Notes under the pieces: model-generated
The model's database searches: none
Told to the model about the DNA's origin: nothing
The model's input: the letters and a program-made list of their open reading frames with translations, nothing else
Shown here: positions 17,188 through 26,815 of the stretch, piece by piece
Position numbering within the stretch: the stretch's first letter is position 1
How the letters are laid out: each line of letters starts with the position of its first letter
Made by a program: the position numbers and the translations under genes
DNA from: Siminovitchia sediminis
GTDB taxonomy: Bacteria > Bacillota > Bacilli > Bacillales > Bacillaceae_C
DNA: 64,000 nucleotides
Assembly: GCF_042680885.1 (NCBI RefSeq)
Contig: NZ_JBHUEO010000002.1
Location: 1-64,000 of the forward strand
Reading direction: 5' to 3'

Positions 17188-19968
17188 ATGAAAAATATTA
17201 CCATTAGCATAATGGCTTTTTTATTAGCACTTCTACTACCTGTTAATACCCAAGGACATAGCGAAAACATAAAAGAGGTAGAGGTGGTGGAAGCTGATAT
17301 AGAAGAAGTAGAATCCAATATAGAAGAAAATAATAAAGAGGTTTCAACGCCGATTATGGAAAATTCGACTATAAAAGATAGGAAGATAGAAAATATAGGG
17401 GATGCAAGTGAAGAAAGGAAAGAATTTCAAAAAGAGAAAGTATTACAAGATGAAAACTCCATCCAAGAACAGATAGTGAAAAACGAAAAAACAGCCAAAA
17501 GTAATATTTCTTCATTTAGTATTCCCAATCAAGAAGAAATGCCTTTAGGTGATGATAGAATTAGAGATGGGGCAAGTTATTGGGCAACTTCTAACATTCG
17601 AGAGTGGTTAAACAGTGATCAAAAAAATGTGAAATATACTAATATACCCCCTGATTACAAAAATGAATCAGGTTTTTTATATGAATTTACTGAATCGGAA
17701 AGAAATGCAATAGCTGTAACTAAAAGACGTTCAATCTTAGTTGGAAAGGACAATAGAGTTCGTGATGGTGGAATAAAAGCATTAGCAATTTTCCCTGATG
17801 GTGGAGCCAATACATTTAAATACATGAACCATGCGATACGTGATTTTAACGTCAATTGGAAGGATTATTACTATCATAATGTCAACGACAAAGTATTTTT
17901 GTTAAGTCCTCATGAAATACATTTTTATATCCAGCAAAAGGGCATTAGTTTAAGGAAACAAGATACAAATGGAATATACAGAAATTGGTGGTCAACAGCT
18001 AATTTGTGGAATGGAAATTTTGAGCAACCACTCTTTATTGACTCAAATGGGTTTATAGGGCGAGTAAGAACGAGTACTGAACAAGGAATAGTGCCTGCGA
18101 TTCATTTAAAACCAACAACTATTTTAAATGGCAAAAAGGCACATGAATTAACTATAGGAGAAAAAGTTACTTTTGGAAAATATAATAATCAGGCTATACA
18201 GTGGATTGTTATTAACAAAACGCCAGAAGGATACCCTTTATTGTGGTCAGAAAGGATATTAACTCAAAAACAGTACCAAAAACAAGGGGATAAGGTTTAC
18301 CGATATTCTGAAAGTATAAACTTTGCTAAAGAGGACATAAGCATCTCTGATGATTTGAAAGTTTACAATAAGTACGGGGATACGAAACCCCCTAAATTAT
18401 ATGTGACAAATAGGCAGGAATTAGATGAACGAAAAAATGCTAACTTTATGTTGTATCTAAAGGCAGAAGATGAAAGCGGAATAGAAAAGATTATCTTGGA
18501 TGATGGAACGGAGCTTAAAAGTGATCATGCTAGTGTATTAATAGAACAAAATAAAAATTATTATTTTCAGGCTGTTGACAAAGCAGGAAACTATACAGGA
18601 ATTATGATTCCAATAAATAATCTTAATCCTCCTGCTACTGTTGATATAATCCCTTCCCACCAAGGTTGGACAAATCAAGATGTAAAAATAAATATAGAAG
18701 CATCCAATGATTTTGAGGATTATCAAACTAATAAAGTTCAATTGAATAGATTCTCACAAAATTTTCATACTTACCCAAATAAAATTTCGTATGCACACAA
18801 AAGAATTAGAATTTCCGGTGAAGTTGAATTAATAAAAGCTGATCGACCCGTTGACGATTACCGGATTGGTGTCTCTGTAACATATACACAAAGGACACCA
18901 TTGGTAGATGGCTATATAATCGGAACTACTTATCCAATACAGTATGTAGCCAAGTTATCCGAAATAAAAAATAAGCCTAAAAAATTTGATGTAATTATGA
19001 CAGTGGGAAATGATTATTATAACAATCTTCAAGTAGGAGTCAGATACGATTATCCCCAAGTATGGAGTGTTCATCCATATACGGTCGAGTTCAGAAATTT
19101 AAAATATGAATTACTTGATGTAGAGGATTTTGAAATCAAAAAAATAACACTGCCATCAGGGGAAGAGATTTTTGATAGAAGATACACTTATACAGCAACA
19201 AAAACAGGTACGTATAAATTTGATGTTTTAGATAACAGAGGGAGAATAACTAGTAAAAGTATCGAAGTAAAAATCGACAAGGTAAAACCTAACCTATCTA
19301 TCCAGCCAAGTACAACCAAAATTACGCATGATGATGTGGTCTTAAATGTTACCGCAACTGACGAAGGTGGCAGTGGTGTGAAGAGAATCAAAAGTCCTAA
19401 TGGACAATGGGTAAATAATAATAAAGCAAGTTATACAGTTAAAGAAAATGGGTCATACACATTTGTTGTTGAAGATCATGCAGGAAACCAATCAAGTAAA
19501 TCATATACAGTGACCAACATTGATAAAACAATATCATTTGAAAAACCCGCCGTTTCCAGTTTTGGAAGTATTATTTTGAAAGATAAGCCTGAAACCATAT
19601 CAACGGATGTTACACCAATTTTAATCAAAGATTGGCGTGATGGAACGAATCAATGGAAGTTAGATGTAACAGCTACTCCTATGAAATTAGTCGGGGAATC
19701 ATTCACCTTACCAAAGGGTTCTATGAAATTAAAGCCAGTAGCTTCCATCAATCGGTTAGATGGTAATGGTTCATTGCCAAAGAAAGGATTTGAAGAAACA
19801 CAACACATTGATAACGGAAAAATTACGGTTTTACAAAGTAATCAATCAAGAGGGGAATTCAGTGTTGTCTTTCCGAAAGAAGCACTCGAACTATTGATTG
19901 ATCCAACAACAGCCAAAAAAGGAAAATATGAATCTACATTAACATGGGATTTAATATCAGCACCGTAA
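17188..19968 (+). CDS. Large secreted WxL-domain protein with DUF6273-like and Ig-like regions
   Basis: About 926 residues. Start ATG at 17188 follows AAAGGTTGTGG and gives a clean signal peptide (KNITISIMAFLLALLLPVNT). An acidic linker is followed by a DUF6273-like region (SYWATSNIREWLNS … GIVPAIHLKP, about 130-300). Ig-like or bacterial surface modules with KAGNYTG and HAGNQS repeats come next, and a C-terminal WxL domain ends in TLTWDLISAP. It is likely a wall-bound adhesin or mating-pair stabiliser. The last 150 residues align with the small WxL protein upstream, so the domain is duplicated in the operon. Confidence 0.8.
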   Translation: MKNITISIMAFLLALLLPVNTQGHSENIKEVEVVEADIEEVESNIEENNKEVSTPIMENSTIKDRKIENIGDASEERKEFQKEKVLQDENSIQEQIVKNEKTAKSNISSFSIPNQEEMPLGDDRIRDGASYWATSNIREWLNSDQKNVKYTNIPPDYKNESGFLYEFTESERNAIAVTKRRSILVGKDNRVRDGGIKALAIFPDGGANTFKYMNHAIRDFNVNWKDYYYHNVNDKVFLLSPHEIHFYIQQKGISLRKQDTNGIYRNWWSTANLWNGNFEQPLFIDSNGFIGRVRTSTEQGIVPAIHLKPTTILNGKKAHELTIGEKVTFGKYNNQAIQWIVINKTPEGYPLLWSERILTQKQYQKQGDKVYRYSESINFAKEDISISDDLKVYNKYGDTKPPKLYVTNRQELDERKNANFMLYLKAEDESGIEKIILDDGTELKSDHASVLIEQNKNYYFQAVDKAGNYTGIMIPINNLNPPATVDIIPSHQGWTNQDVKINIEASNDFEDYQTNKVQLNRFSQNFHTYPNKISYAHKRIRISGEVELIKADRPVDDYRIGVSVTYTQRTPLVDGYIIGTTYPIQYVAKLSEIKNKPKKFDVIMTVGNDYYNNLQVGVRYDYPQVWSVHPYTVEFRNLKYELLDVEDFEIKKITLPSGEEIFDRRYTYTATKTGTYKFDVLDNRGRITSKSIEVKIDKVKPNLSIQPSTTKITHDDVVLNVTATDEGGSGVKRIKSPNGQWVNNNKASYTVKENGSYTFVVEDHAGNQSSKSYTVTNIDKTISFEKPAVSSFGSIILKDKPETISTDVTPILIKDWRDGTNQWKLDVTATPMKLVGESFTLPKGSMKLKPVASINRLDGNGSLPKKGFEETQHIDNGKITVLQSNQSRGEFSVVFPKEALELLIDPTTAKKGKYESTLTWDLISAP

Positions 19969-19997
19969 TTTATTCATGTGAGTGAAGGAGAGAAAAC

Positions 19998-21222
19998 ATG
20001 AAAAAAATATTAAGTTTGAGTGTCCTCTTTCTATTAATGATGGGGGGCTTTTTTACTTCTAAAAATGTAAGTGCAAGTGAAGGTGGGTTACCATATCTTG
20101 TAGAACCTATTTTGCCAGCAAACCAAGATAAAGGTATTGAACATTACATCTCTGTATCACCAAAAGACAATTCATTAAAACAAGAATTTGAATTTCTAGT
20201 TACAAATAAAACAAATAAAAAACAAACCATAAATGCGAAAATGTTAAATGCCTATACATCAACTAATGGAGGTATCCAGTATACAGCAGAAGAAACTGAA
20301 CACAATGTAATAATTGATGAAAAATATGAAATGCGAAATTATGTTCAAGTACCAAAAAAAAATTGAATTAGATGGTGGAGAGAGTAAGATTGTTCGATTA
20401 AAAGTTAATATGCCTAAAATGGAAGGCACTATTTTGGGAGCAGTGGCTTTCCAAGGTGAAGGGGAGATCGAAGAATCAAATAATAAGGGTGTTTCGTTTG
20501 AAATTAAAAATGAAATCAATACAGTTTATGGGATTGCGGTTAATTTCCCAACAACAAAAAATTATTCTTTTAAAATCGGGAAGCCGTTTCTTGAACCAAT
20601 GCCAAGCTATTATGCCGTTAGATTGCCTATAACAATGGACAGTCCTTTATTGTTAAAGGATGTTCAAATTGATTATGAGGTAGAATTTAAAGGAGAAAAA
20701 CTGTTCTTTTCCAAAGAGAAAATTGATTTTGCACCAATGACTAAAACAAACTTTAGTATTCCTTTTGATTATGAGGAAATTGAACAAAACAAACCCTATA
20801 TTTTAAAGGGAACATTAACATACAAAGATAAGGATGGGGTTGAACAGACTATGGACTTTAAATCTCAATTTGAATATACCGTTAAGAAGGATAAGAACGA
20901 CAACAAAATAACGAAAGTTTTAAAAGCACCGATTGAAAAGGGAGGATTCCCTTATTGGATCTTACTATTATTCCCTGTGATCGGGATTGTTGTTTATATG
21001 AAAAAGAAAACTAAATATTTTGTTTTGCTTACTGATGAACAACCAAGTTTAATTATTGATAAGGAAAGTCCTAACTTTGACAAACTTCAACCGAAAAATA
21101 AAACAGCTAATGACCATAATTATAAGTTTGTCCATTACTATACAAAAAAGCAAAGTGAACAAAATGGCGAATATTATTATGCCTATCACAAAACCATAAA
21201 CAACAAAAACGATAGAGTGTAA
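19998..21222 (+). pseudogene. WxL-interacting protein (DUF916/DUF3324), frameshifted at an A9 run
   Basis: The first part (19998-20366) has a signal peptide and the start of a DUF916-like domain (PYLVEPILPANQ…YISVSPKDNS). The second part (to 21222) continues it (IELDGGESKIVRLKVNMP…GTILGAVAFQGEG) and ends in a DUF3324-like domain, a membrane helix (PYWILLLFPVIGIVVYM) and a basic tail. The two frames join at a run of nine A at about 20354-20362; eight A would restore one 407-residue protein. WxL-interacting proteins bind both WxL proteins and peptidoglycan. The break could be a true mutation, phase variation, a site of transcriptional slippage or a sequencing error. Confidence 0.8.
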
Positions 21223-21345
21223 ATCCTAAGATTAAAGAGTAACAATTTCTACCGACCAATACCTCTCAAAGAATTTAACAATCTTTCATAAATTTTTCCT
21301 TTTTTACGATATAATAGAAGGAAAAATGGATAGAGGGGGATTGGG

Positions 21346-22440
21346 GTGGAAATTAAAAATATAAGTTGGAATGTCAAACAGCTTGTAACCATGAGTGATA
21401 AGGGTAAAATAAAATTTGACTATCCCATACAACGTTCAGGTGGTCAATGGAAGCACCTACAACAGTCGTATTTGATCCATTCACTTGCTCAAAACTATCC
21501 TATTCCACCAGTTTACTTTCTCGGCGTAAAAGAAGAAGTGATGGTTGAGAAAAAAGGTGAAGTGAAACGTGAAATAGTTGATCTTCGATACGTGTTGGAT
21601 GGAAAACAGCGAATTTTGACTATGAAAAACTTTGTAGAGGGCTTTTTCAGACTTCATGAAGATACTCCCGAAGTAACTATTGATGATGAAAAGTTTGAAA
21701 TAGCGGGGAAATTCTATTCAGAATTGGATGAAGAAGTTCAGGATATGATTATATCTCGAACAATTGTTACCTATACAATAGATGGCGAAACGGCTACCGA
21801 TGAAGAAATAGAAGATTTGTTTTTTAGGATGAACAATGGTCTGGCACTCACAACACAACAAAAAGCTAAGGCACTAATGGGTGTTGAATGGGCGAAACGA
21901 CTGAATGAACTAGGACAACACAAATTGATTCAAGAATATAGTTCTTTTTCAAAGACACAATTGAAAGCTGACAGTCATCTAACTGCGATCATTCAAACGA
22001 TGATGATGCTCGATGATTCGTATGAGTATAAGGATGTTACCCAAGGAACCATATCGGATTATTCAAGCACATTTAAGGATGATCCTGAACGAAAACGGGA
22101 ATTGCTAGAAAAAGTGCAACAGGCAATGGACTACTTGGCAGAAGCTTTCGACAGAAAGGAAACTTTGCTCTTACGAAAGGTTCATTTCCCGATGACACTC
22201 ATAACAGCCATAAAGGCAAAAGAAATGGTTGTATCGGGTGACGAGTTTAATGAATGGGCTTTTGAATTTAAAGAAGCATTTAAACCTTCAAAAGAAAATG
22301 CTTCAATACTTCTTGAAACTGATTATGAAAAATATACAGGTGCAGGTTCAACTAAAAAGGAGAAAGCAGTTGGTAGGATGAACGAAATGCTTCGTCATAT
22401 GGAAAAATATATGAAGTTATACAATAAAAGATTTAAATAG
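21346..22440 (+). CDS. DUF262 (ParB/GmrS-like fold) protein
   Basis: 364 residues with the DUF262 signature: FDYPIQRSGGQW near residues 24-35 and YVLDGKQRILTM near 83-94. The DGQR-type motif belongs to the ParB/sulfiredoxin-like fold, which binds nucleotides. Another conserved stretch is LFFRMNNGLALTTQQ near 165. Standalone DUF262 proteins and GmrSD restriction enzymes share this domain. Without the HNH part it may be a defence or regulatory protein. A TATAAT at 21310-21315 lies just upstream, so it probably has its own promoter. GTG start after AGAGGGGGATTGG. Confidence 0.75.
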   Translation: MEIKNISWNVKQLVTMSDKGKIKFDYPIQRSGGQWKHLQQSYLIHSLAQNYPIPPVYFLGVKEEVMVEKKGEVKREIVDLRYVLDGKQRILTMKNFVEGFFRLHEDTPEVTIDDEKFEIAGKFYSELDEEVQDMIISRTIVTYTIDGETATDEEIEDLFFRMNNGLALTTQQKAKALMGVEWAKRLNELGQHKLIQEYSSFSKTQLKADSHLTAIIQTMMMLDDSYEYKDVTQGTISDYSSTFKDDPERKRELLEKVQQAMDYLAEAFDRKETLLLRKVHFPMTLITAIKAKEMVVSGDEFNEWAFEFKEAFKPSKENASILLETDYEKYTGAGSTKKEKAVGRMNEMLRHMEKYMKLYNKRFK

Positions 22441-22468
22441 ATTAAATGTTTCAATAGGGGTGTGAAAG

Positions 22469-22978
22469 TTGAAAGTTAAATCTTTTGCTTTAGGAATGAC
22501 TTTTCTTTTGACTCTTATTTTAAGCGCTTGTGGTAGTACATCGAAGGTGGGAATCAATGAAATTAGTTTAAAAGAATTAGAAAAGAAGTTTGACAACAAG
22601 GAAACATTTTTGTTGCTCGCATATGCTGAAAATCAAGATGATATTGATCGTACCAATTTTATAAAAGCATATGATCAAGCATTAAAAGATTATAATTTAA
22701 AAGCATATTTTATTAATATGATTGATATGGATGAGGATGAATTAGAGGTGTTAGAAAATAAATATGAGCATCCTGATTCGCGAGGTGGTTGGAGTCCTTC
22801 ATATGCCGAATTGACTTTGGTTGTAGATGGTTTGGCTGGATTGGAAAACGGATATGATCATAAAAATAAAGATTGGTTAAATGATGGCAAAGATTATTTG
22901 AAGGAAATGGATAATATCAATTCGGGAATTAAAGATATATTAGCATATCTAAGCGCTCATAACATCGAAATTAAATAA
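22469..22978 (+). CDS. Lipoprotein, possibly thioredoxin-like
   Basis: 169 residues with a lipobox LILSAC (Cys at about residue 21), so the mature protein is anchored to the outer face of the membrane. The soluble part (ETFLLLAYAENQDDIDR…LTLVVDG) resembles a thioredoxin fold without a CxxC. TTG start after AGGGGTGTG. It lies directly before the T4SS channel genes and may help channel assembly or act in exclusion; both are inference. Confidence 0.6.
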   Translation: MKVKSFALGMTFLLTLILSACGSTSKVGINEISLKELEKKFDNKETFLLLAYAENQDDIDRTNFIKAYDQALKDYNLKAYFINMIDMDEDELEVLENKYEHPDSRGGWSPSYAELTLVVDGLAGLENGYDHKNKDWLNDGKDYLKEMDNINSGIKDILAYLSAHNIEIK

Positions 22979-22993
22979 GTCATTAATATAAGG

Positions 22994-23027
22994 AGAACTT
23001 ACTCTCAAATGAGTAGGTTCTTTTTTT
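22994..23027 (+). terminator. Intrinsic terminator before virB6-like gene
   Basis: AGAACTTACTC (22994-23004) pairs with GAGTAGGTTCT (23011-23021), followed by T7. It supports starting the next gene at 23052, not at the ATG in the T-run. Confidence 0.75.
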
Positions 23028-23051
23028 ATGGGAAGGTGGTTTATAAACTTT

Positions 23052-26000
23052 ATGAAAAGAAAGTTGAAGAAGTTTTCTATTTTATTCGTATTCACAAGCC
23101 TACTTTCAATTTTTTCTTTGCTTGTCACAAAATACGCATTTGCAGTTACGGATGAAGAGTTGTTGGATGAATATGAGAAAATGGACTCCGTTATGCATAT
23201 AAGTAGTGGATGGTTATATGATGATATTTTGCGTAGTGTAGGCTGGGCGATAATTAAGGGTTTAGCATGGTTGAATAATTATTTTGAAGATATAGTGACA
23301 AAAGTAGTGACTATGAATAACTTTTATTCGTCTCCTAACATGGAAGGGTTAATGAATGTCGTTAAACCGTTAGTGTTTGGTTTATTTGTAATTGCCGTTT
23401 TTGTATTAGGTTTTCAATTTATGATGAACAAGATTGAAAAAAGAGGGGAAGTAATCCTCAATATATTGATGGCGGTTGCTGTTGTTGTTATCATTCCGGT
23501 TTTAATGAGTTCTTTGGGTAAGGTAGTAAACGTAGGAATGGATCATATGGACAAACATAATCCTGGTGGATTGGCCGGAGGGGTCATTAAAAGTAATGTT
23601 GTCGATTTGAAATATTATGCTGACAAGGATTTCAAGACAGCAGGAAAAGGCACTAAGTATGTTGGAAATAGTTCTACTCCACCAAGACCAATTAATAGGA
23701 ATAACGTTAAGGTTGGTACAACAGAATATAAATATGCTAATAAGCTAAATGGAAAGATCACTGATATTAGTGTTAATGAAAAGTTAGATTTAAGCCTATC
23801 GGAGAAAAAAGGTGGATTCAAAAAGTGGGGTAAGTCCTTATCTGATAAATCCGAAGAATTATTAAAAAATAAGGCTGTTCCTACAGGAAATGGTACTAAA
23901 AAAGTTGTACAGGAATTAGGAGATTCACAAATAATGTTCACTGAACTTGGGAAAGAAACGTATTATCGTTACCATGTTAATTGGGGTACAACGATATTTT
24001 CTTTACTAATCACTGCTTTTGCTTTGGTTATTACAGTCATTAAAGTAGGAAGAGCAATTTTTGATCTTGCGTTTCATCAGATTTTTGGAATGTTTGTTGC
24101 TGTAACGGATCTAACGGGAGGACAACGTACAAAAAAAATACTTGCTGAAATAGCCAATACATTTGGGGTTATCTTTATTATGGTTTTCATTTTAAAGCTC
24201 TTTACGCTTTATGCTAATTGGGTTAGCGGTTTAAAACCTGCTATAGGCGGTATTGGCGTTGTTCTTATGTTAATTGCAGGTGCTTGGGCTGTTATTGATG
24301 CTCCTGATATTGTTCAGCGTTTAATGGGAATTGACGCAGGGCTTCGTTCAGGCTATGGTGCTTTAATGGGTGCGTATGCCGCCGCAGGTTTAGCAGGGAA
24401 ACTTGGTAAAGGTGCGAAGAATTTAATCGGAGGTGTGGCTAGAAAAGGGGCTGGTTTAGCAAGTTTTGGGGCTGGTGCTATGAAAGGTGTTGCTGGTCGC
24501 CAACGTTCTAAAACACCTGTACCTAAAGTGCCAAGCTCGGGAGGAAGTAACCCTTTAGGTTTGGATAACAGTGGAATTTCAAAAGAACAATTGAAAGGTG
24601 GGCAATCAAGAGATATTGATGCTCAACCTATACCAAGTAATAATGAAACAACGCAGTTGTCTATGGGTGACATTTCAAATGAACAAATTAGTGATTCAGA
24701 CCCGGGTGGTAATATAAGCAAGGAAAACTTTGATAAAATTCCTGATGGTAACTTAGGTGATCCATCTAAAATAAATGCAAGTAGTGGTGGAGCTATTCAA
24801 GAACAAGCACCAATACCAAGTTTAAGTCCGAGTGATATTGCTCATGTATCGCAAGAAAAAGCAGGTCAAAGCCCTATTGGACAAGTTGGTGGTGGTGCAA
24901 ATAAAAGCATTCAAGGGATTCGACAAGGGAATATGAACATCCCATCCGGTTATACACAAACATCATCAGGTCTGATTGTTCCTGCAAAATCAGTTCAAGG
25001 CAAAGGGGTTCAAACACCAATTGCTTCACCAATAAATGCAGGTAGTGGTGGAATTGCTCATGTATCGCAAGAAAAAGCAGGTCAAAGCCCTATTGGACAA
25101 GTTGGTGATGGTTTGGATAAAAATATCCAACGGATCGGACACGGAGATATGAACATCCCATCCGGTTATACACAAGCACCATCAGGTCTGATTGTTCCTG
25201 CAAAATCAGTTCAAGGTAAAGGAGTTCAAACACCAATTGCTTCACCAATAAATGCAGGTAGTGGTGGAATTGCTCATGTATCGCAAGAAAAAGCAGGTCA
25301 AAGCCCTATTGGACAAGTTGGTGATGGTTTGGATAAAAATATCCAACGGATCGGACACGGAGATATGAACATCCCATCCGGTTATACACAAGCACCATCA
25401 GGTCTGATTGTTCCTGCAAAATCAGTTCAAGGTAAAGGAGTTCAAACACCAATTGCTTCACCAATAAATGCAGGTAGCGGTGGAATTGCTCATGTATCGC
25501 AAGAAAAAGCAGGTCAAAGCCCTGTTCGACAAGTTGGAGGTGGTGCAAATAAAAGCATTCAAGGGATTCGACAAGGGAATATGAACATCCCATCCGGTTA
25601 TACACAAGCACCATCAGGTCTAATTGTTCCTGCAAAACCAGTTCAAGGCAAAGGGGTTCAAACGCCAATTGCTTCACAAAATGCAGGTAGTGGTGCAAAA
25701 CGGATTAGTCAAGGGAATATGAACATCCCATCCGGTTATACACAAACATCATCAGGTCTGATTGTTCCTGCAAAACCAGTTCAAGGCAAAGGGGTTCAAA
25801 CACCAATTGCTTCACCAATAAATGCAGGTAGTGGTGCAATTGCTCACGTATCGCAACAAAATACAGGTCAAAGCCCTGTTCGACAAAGTGGGATTCAAAA
25901 ACCAATTGCTTCACAAATAGATACAGGTAGTGGCGGAACCGCCAATACTCCTATTGCTAGTCCAGTGAAAGTAATTTCACAACAAATTCAAGGTCTTACT

Positions 26001-26450
26001 AGCCAAGTTCAAGCAAGTAATCAACAAATTCAACAAATGCAAGGAATGTTGCAGGGTGGTTCTAATCAAGGTGGATGGGTTACGGGCAGTCCGTCCTTTC
26101 AACGCTTGCGTAATGAGGTAACAAGAGCAGGTAATTCAGGATATGCGTTTGGTCAAACGATTAGAAAAGCAACAGGCTTTACTACTAGGGCGATTGGGAA
26201 GTCGGCTGTAAACACGGTTCGGGCTGTAGCACACCCTAGACAAACTGTACGTTTAGCTGGGGTTAAGTTGCATCAGGCTCAATTAAATGTCGCTCAAAAA
26301 GGAGCGAATAAGGTGCGTTTAGGTAAACAGAAAATTATCAGTGGTACAAAAAATATTGTGAGGGAAATTAGAACGCCATTAGGTTCTGATACTCCTATCT
26401 CCATTAACAGTACGAATATTAGAGGAAACAATAATGATATAAGGGGATAA
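23052..26450 (+). CDS. VirB6/TrbL-like channel protein with repeat-rich C-terminus
   Basis: About 1132 residues. Start ATG at 23052 follows GGAAGGTGG and a signal-like N-terminus (KKFSILFVFTSLLSIFSLLV). Membrane helices recur at about 95-150 and 310-430, including HQIFGMFVAVTDLTGG and LMLIAGAWAVIDAPDIVQRLMGIDAG, the recognisable part of Gram-positive VirB6-like proteins. After about residue 460 the protein becomes a polar Gly/Ser/Gln/Pro region with 72-residue tandem repeats, then a basic end with helices. It should form the inner-membrane part of the DNA channel. The PrgI-like and VirB4 genes follow. Confidence 0.85.
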   Translation: MKRKLKKFSILFVFTSLLSIFSLLVTKYAFAVTDEELLDEYEKMDSVMHISSGWLYDDILRSVGWAIIKGLAWLNNYFEDIVTKVVTMNNFYSSPNMEGLMNVVKPLVFGLFVIAVFVLGFQFMMNKIEKRGEVILNILMAVAVVVIIPVLMSSLGKVVNVGMDHMDKHNPGGLAGGVIKSNVVDLKYYADKDFKTAGKGTKYVGNSSTPPRPINRNNVKVGTTEYKYANKLNGKITDISVNEKLDLSLSEKKGGFKKWGKSLSDKSEELLKNKAVPTGNGTKKVVQELGDSQIMFTELGKETYYRYHVNWGTTIFSLLITAFALVITVIKVGRAIFDLAFHQIFGMFVAVTDLTGGQRTKKILAEIANTFGVIFIMVFILKLFTLYANWVSGLKPAIGGIGVVLMLIAGAWAVIDAPDIVQRLMGIDAGLRSGYGALMGAYAAAGLAGKLGKGAKNLIGGVARKGAGLASFGAGAMKGVAGRQRSKTPVPKVPSSGGSNPLGLDNSGISKEQLKGGQSRDIDAQPIPSNNETTQLSMGDISNEQISDSDPGGNISKENFDKIPDGNLGDPSKINASSGGAIQEQAPIPSLSPSDIAHVSQEKAGQSPIGQVGGGANKSIQGIRQGNMNIPSGYTQTSSGLIVPAKSVQGKGVQTPIASPINAGSGGIAHVSQEKAGQSPIGQVGDGLDKNIQRIGHGDMNIPSGYTQAPSGLIVPAKSVQGKGVQTPIASPINAGSGGIAHVSQEKAGQSPIGQVGDGLDKNIQRIGHGDMNIPSGYTQAPSGLIVPAKSVQGKGVQTPIASPINAGSGGIAHVSQEKAGQSPVRQVGGGANKSIQGIRQGNMNIPSGYTQAPSGLIVPAKPVQGKGVQTPIASQNAGSGAKRISQGNMNIPSGYTQTSSGLIVPAKPVQGKGVQTPIASPINAGSGAIAHVSQQNTGQSPVRQSGIQKPIASQIDTGSGGTANTPIASPVKVISQQIQGLTSQVQASNQQIQQMQGMLQGGSNQGGWVTGSPSFQRLRNEVTRAGNSGYAFGQTIRKATGFTTRAIGKSAVNTVRAVAHPRQTVRLAGVKLHQAQLNVAQKGANKVRLGKQKIISGTKNIVREIRTPLGSDTPISINSTNIRGNNNDIRG
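24841..25930 (+). repeat. 216-bp tandem repeats inside the virB6-like gene
   Basis: CTCATGTATCGC recurs at 24841, 25057, 25273 and 25489, an exact 216-base (72-codon) period. Shorter, decayed units follow to about 25930. Each unit encodes a run containing AHVSQEKAGQSP, MNIPSGYTQ and GLIVPAK. Units two and three are almost identical, so copy number can change by recombination without breaking the frame. Confidence 0.95.
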
Positions 26451-26468
26451 TAATAGGGGGAGTGAGAG

Positions 26469-26813
26469 TTGGGAAATTATGAAATTCCAAAAGAAATAAA
26501 ATCCAAGCCCAAATTGATGGGATTGGAAATGAAGGAGCTAGTCATTTTATTGATTGGCTTCTTTTCTATTTTTACTTTTTTAAAAGACATGGTTCATACT
26601 GTACTTGCAATACCATTTATGGTGATTTCTACAGGATTATTACTATGGTTGGTGATGCCTTCAAGTAATAATCCTACCCTTAGAAATTATATGTCAATTA
26701 TTTTGTTCTTTAAGCGTGATAAGCAGACTTACCATGCTTTAGATCACGACAAGAAAAATAACGAAAAGTTAATTCAGTTAAATAGAGAGAACAATAGGAA
26801 GGGGGAAGTTTAG
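26469..26813 (+). CDS. PrgI-family T4SS membrane protein
   Basis: 114 residues: a short N-terminus (YEIPKEIKSKPKLMGLEMKELVIL) and two membrane helices (about 25-42 and 47-66), followed by a charged tail. This pattern defines the PrgI/TcpE-like small proteins that stand before VirB4 genes in Gram-positive conjugation systems (VirB3-like role). TTG start after AGGGGGAGTG. VirB4 genes follow at once. Confidence 0.8.
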   Translation: MGNYEIPKEIKSKPKLMGLEMKELVILLIGFFSIFTFLKDMVHTVLAIPFMVISTGLLLWLVMPSSNNPTLRNYMSIILFFKRDKQTYHALDHDKKNNEKLIQLNRENNRKGEV

Positions 26814-26815
26814 CT

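Noticed and set aside
23028..23051. ATG at 23028 as the start of the VirB6-like gene
   Set aside because: It lies at the end of a terminator T-run without a ribosome site; ATG 23052 follows GGAAGGTGG and gives a normal signal-like start.
25306..25914. Open frames on the minus strand across the repeats
   Set aside because: They are shadows of the repeated codons of the VirB6-like gene and have no ribosome sites.
24841..25930. Regular repeats considered as a CRISPR array
   Set aside because: The period is 216 bases, the repeats run through an open frame without unique spacers, and no cas genes are near.
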